Part shown: positions 62,130 through 64,000 of the stretch, in pieces
Layout of the letters: each line of letters starts with the position of its first letter
Numbering within the stretch: position 1 is the stretch's first letter
Source: Austropuccinia psidii
Taxonomy: Eukaryota > Basidiomycota > Pucciniomycetes > Pucciniales > Sphaerophragmiaceae
Length of the DNA stretch: 64,000 nucleotides
Direction of reading: 5' to 3'
NCBI GenBank assembly: GCA_023105745.1
Contig: JALGQZ010000009.1
Location: 37,314,409-37,378,408, forward strand
Position numbers and translations under genes: made by a program
Notes under the pieces: model-generated
Seen by the model: only the letters and a program-made list of their open reading frames with translations
The model's database searches: none
What the model was told of the DNA's origin: nothing

Positions 62130-64000
62130 CATTTTAATTTTAAATAAAAATAAAATTTATTTAGAAAAAAAAAAAGGATATTTAAGATTTTATGAGGTGA
62201 TGATCTGATTTGATGATTAAATTTATATTTTTATCTTACTGTGTACAGGTGTACAGTACAGTACAGTTGTACAGTACTGTACATTATAATAAGTTACAAT
62301 AAAGTTTTTTTTGGTAAATAGAATCCTAGTTAATTTTTATGAAATTATCGGAAGACTTAGACATAGATTCAAATTCAGATTCATACTCAGATGATGGTGA
62401 TGATGATGATGATGATGATGATGAGATTTTTTCCGATTTTCAATTTAACTTTTTAGGAGTTTCAAACCTGGAAGTGACTCATTATTCAATCAAACTTGAA
62501 ATCAAAACAAACTACTAAAATTCAATGCGCCGAAACTAGATTCAAAATTTAAAAGTTAAGATTATTGTGATTTGTGGCTCTAAGTCTAGGCGGTTTAGTG
62601 TAGTGCTTGCCTCTTGCCTGGTTGGTGCCATACAGTACTGTCTACACACCACTGAGTGATCTATCTGATTCTAAACTGAGACTGATTTAGGTTGATGATC
62701 CTTGTCAGTACTGTACTGTACAGTACACTGTAATGTAATGTAATGTATACTGTACTGTACTGGTACACACACTACTCTAGCCTTCAAATCGGACAAACTG
62801 TACCGATGGACAGCTTGACAGTCAGTCACGATCAGTCAATCCATCAAGGTCAGATTTAAGTGGTTTATGACTCACTCACTCACTCACTCACTCACTCACT
62901 CACAGTATCAATCTAAATCTAAATCTAAATCTAAATCTCATTTTAAATCTTACCACAGTTTCATTAACTTACATTCACTCACTCATTACTTGTTGTACAG
63001 TACAGTACAAAACAGTACTTATCTCTCTTGATTTATCAATCTATCAATCTATCAATCTATCAATCTATCAGTTTGAGCTTGAGCTTGAGCTTAGATTGAT
63101 TTGATTAAAGTCAGAGTTCTTGATTGAGACTTAAATCTTCCTTACTTTACTTTATGGATTCTAACATACGCTACCCTACACTATAACTTGGATCTACTGT
63201 AATTTAATACTTTTAATGGTACACAGTTGTACACAGTACAGTGTGTACAGTACAGTAAAGTTGTACAGCTGTACAGTGTATAGTACAGTACAGTACACAA
63301 GTATATCTTTAAAATTAAATTATTTAAATCATTTTAAATTTTCTTCACTCCTTAAATTTTAGACTCCTACAAGATTTTTTAATTATTTCAATTAAAATTA
63401 ATTAAATTTACTGTAAAAAATAAATTTTATTTCTTTAAATTTCTTTAATTATCTTTAAAAATCTAAAAAATTTAAATTTAAATATTAAACTATTACAGTA
63501 CATTATAATTTATAATTCTCTTCTTGCTTCTTGATCAATTTCATTCAATTATTTGAAATATTTATCATCATCAATTTAAATGTCAGTCTAAATTTTTTTC
63601 TCTCTTTTTTTTATCATCTTCTTCTATTTCATTCTTTTCTTTCTTTCTTTTTTTTTTTTTTTTTTGGATGATCTTAAATTTCTTTTTAAATTATTTCTTT
63701 TAACTCATTAATTTCTTTAATTGAAATTTTTAAGCCGACATGTTTGAACTAAAGAATTCAGTCTTAAATTTACTTTGAGTTTCTACAATCAAAAATTTTT
63801 ATTGTGTACTGTACATGTACTATACTGTACAGTACAATGCATTCACTGTAGTTAAATTAATTCAATTAATTCAATCTATCGATTTAAATTGATTGATTCA
63901 ATAAAATTTCTTCTAAAGTAAATTGTATTCTAGAAATAATTTATTTTATTGAAGATTATTTAAAATTTTAAAATTTTTAATCAATAAAAACATCTTTGAT

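Overview
The window is eukaryotic and fungal. Coding exons are split by short introns (about 42-76 bp) with GT...AG ends and CTAAC-type branch sites. The DNA is AT-rich and dominated by transposable elements. The Ty3/Gypsy gag-pol relics and the Plavaka-type transposase look most like those of basidiomycete rust fungi (Pucciniales, for example Austropuccinia). That placement rests on family resemblance, not on a search.

Layout. 1-12 kb: broken Ty3/Gypsy pieces on both strands, two diverged families of LTR-like repeats (R1, R2), and an intact 464-bp TRIM-like mini-retroelement with a perfect 5-bp target-site duplication (TSD). 12-19.8 kb: mostly non-coding DNA with a decayed VPS13 gene (minus strand), a LINE 3' remnant and Q-rich coding relics; several nonsense codons in VPS13 are explicable as C-to-T changes. 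19.8-40.3 kb: the most interesting segment. It holds an intact TET/JBP-like 2OG-Fe(II) dioxygenase, an accessory gene (A), a 2-kb array in which every unit carries four different palindromes, a decayed Plavaka (CMC/CACTA-like) transposase, accessory genes B, C and D, and a SNF2 helicase. A and C are paralogues of each other, and so are B and D. TATA boxes point outward from both sides of the palindrome array, toward A and toward the transposase. I could not find terminal inverted repeats, so the limits of any mobile unit are open. 40.3-44.8 kb: a Gypsy integrase/chromodomain relic and a solo LTR of the TRIM family. 44.8-55.17 kb: a complete young Ty3/Gypsy element (1,923-bp LTRs, TSD GTTTG) inserted into an older minus-strand Gypsy relic. 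55.2-57.6 kb: the rest of that relic and an R2 solo LTR. 57.6-64 kb: a non-coding block, first nearly pure A/T with long homopolymers, then rich in TACAG/CTGTA words and microsatellites.

Functional reading. The dioxygenase, SNF2 ATPase, transposase and paired accessory proteins form a neighbourhood like the TET/JBP-transposon associations known in basidiomycetes. The inferred theme is a large DNA transposon lineage carrying DNA-modification and chromatin factors. The transposase, gene B and the helicase carry disabling mutations here, while the dioxygenase frame and the last exons of A and C are open. Other genes are transposon relics or pseudogenes; I see no clearly intact host housekeeping gene.
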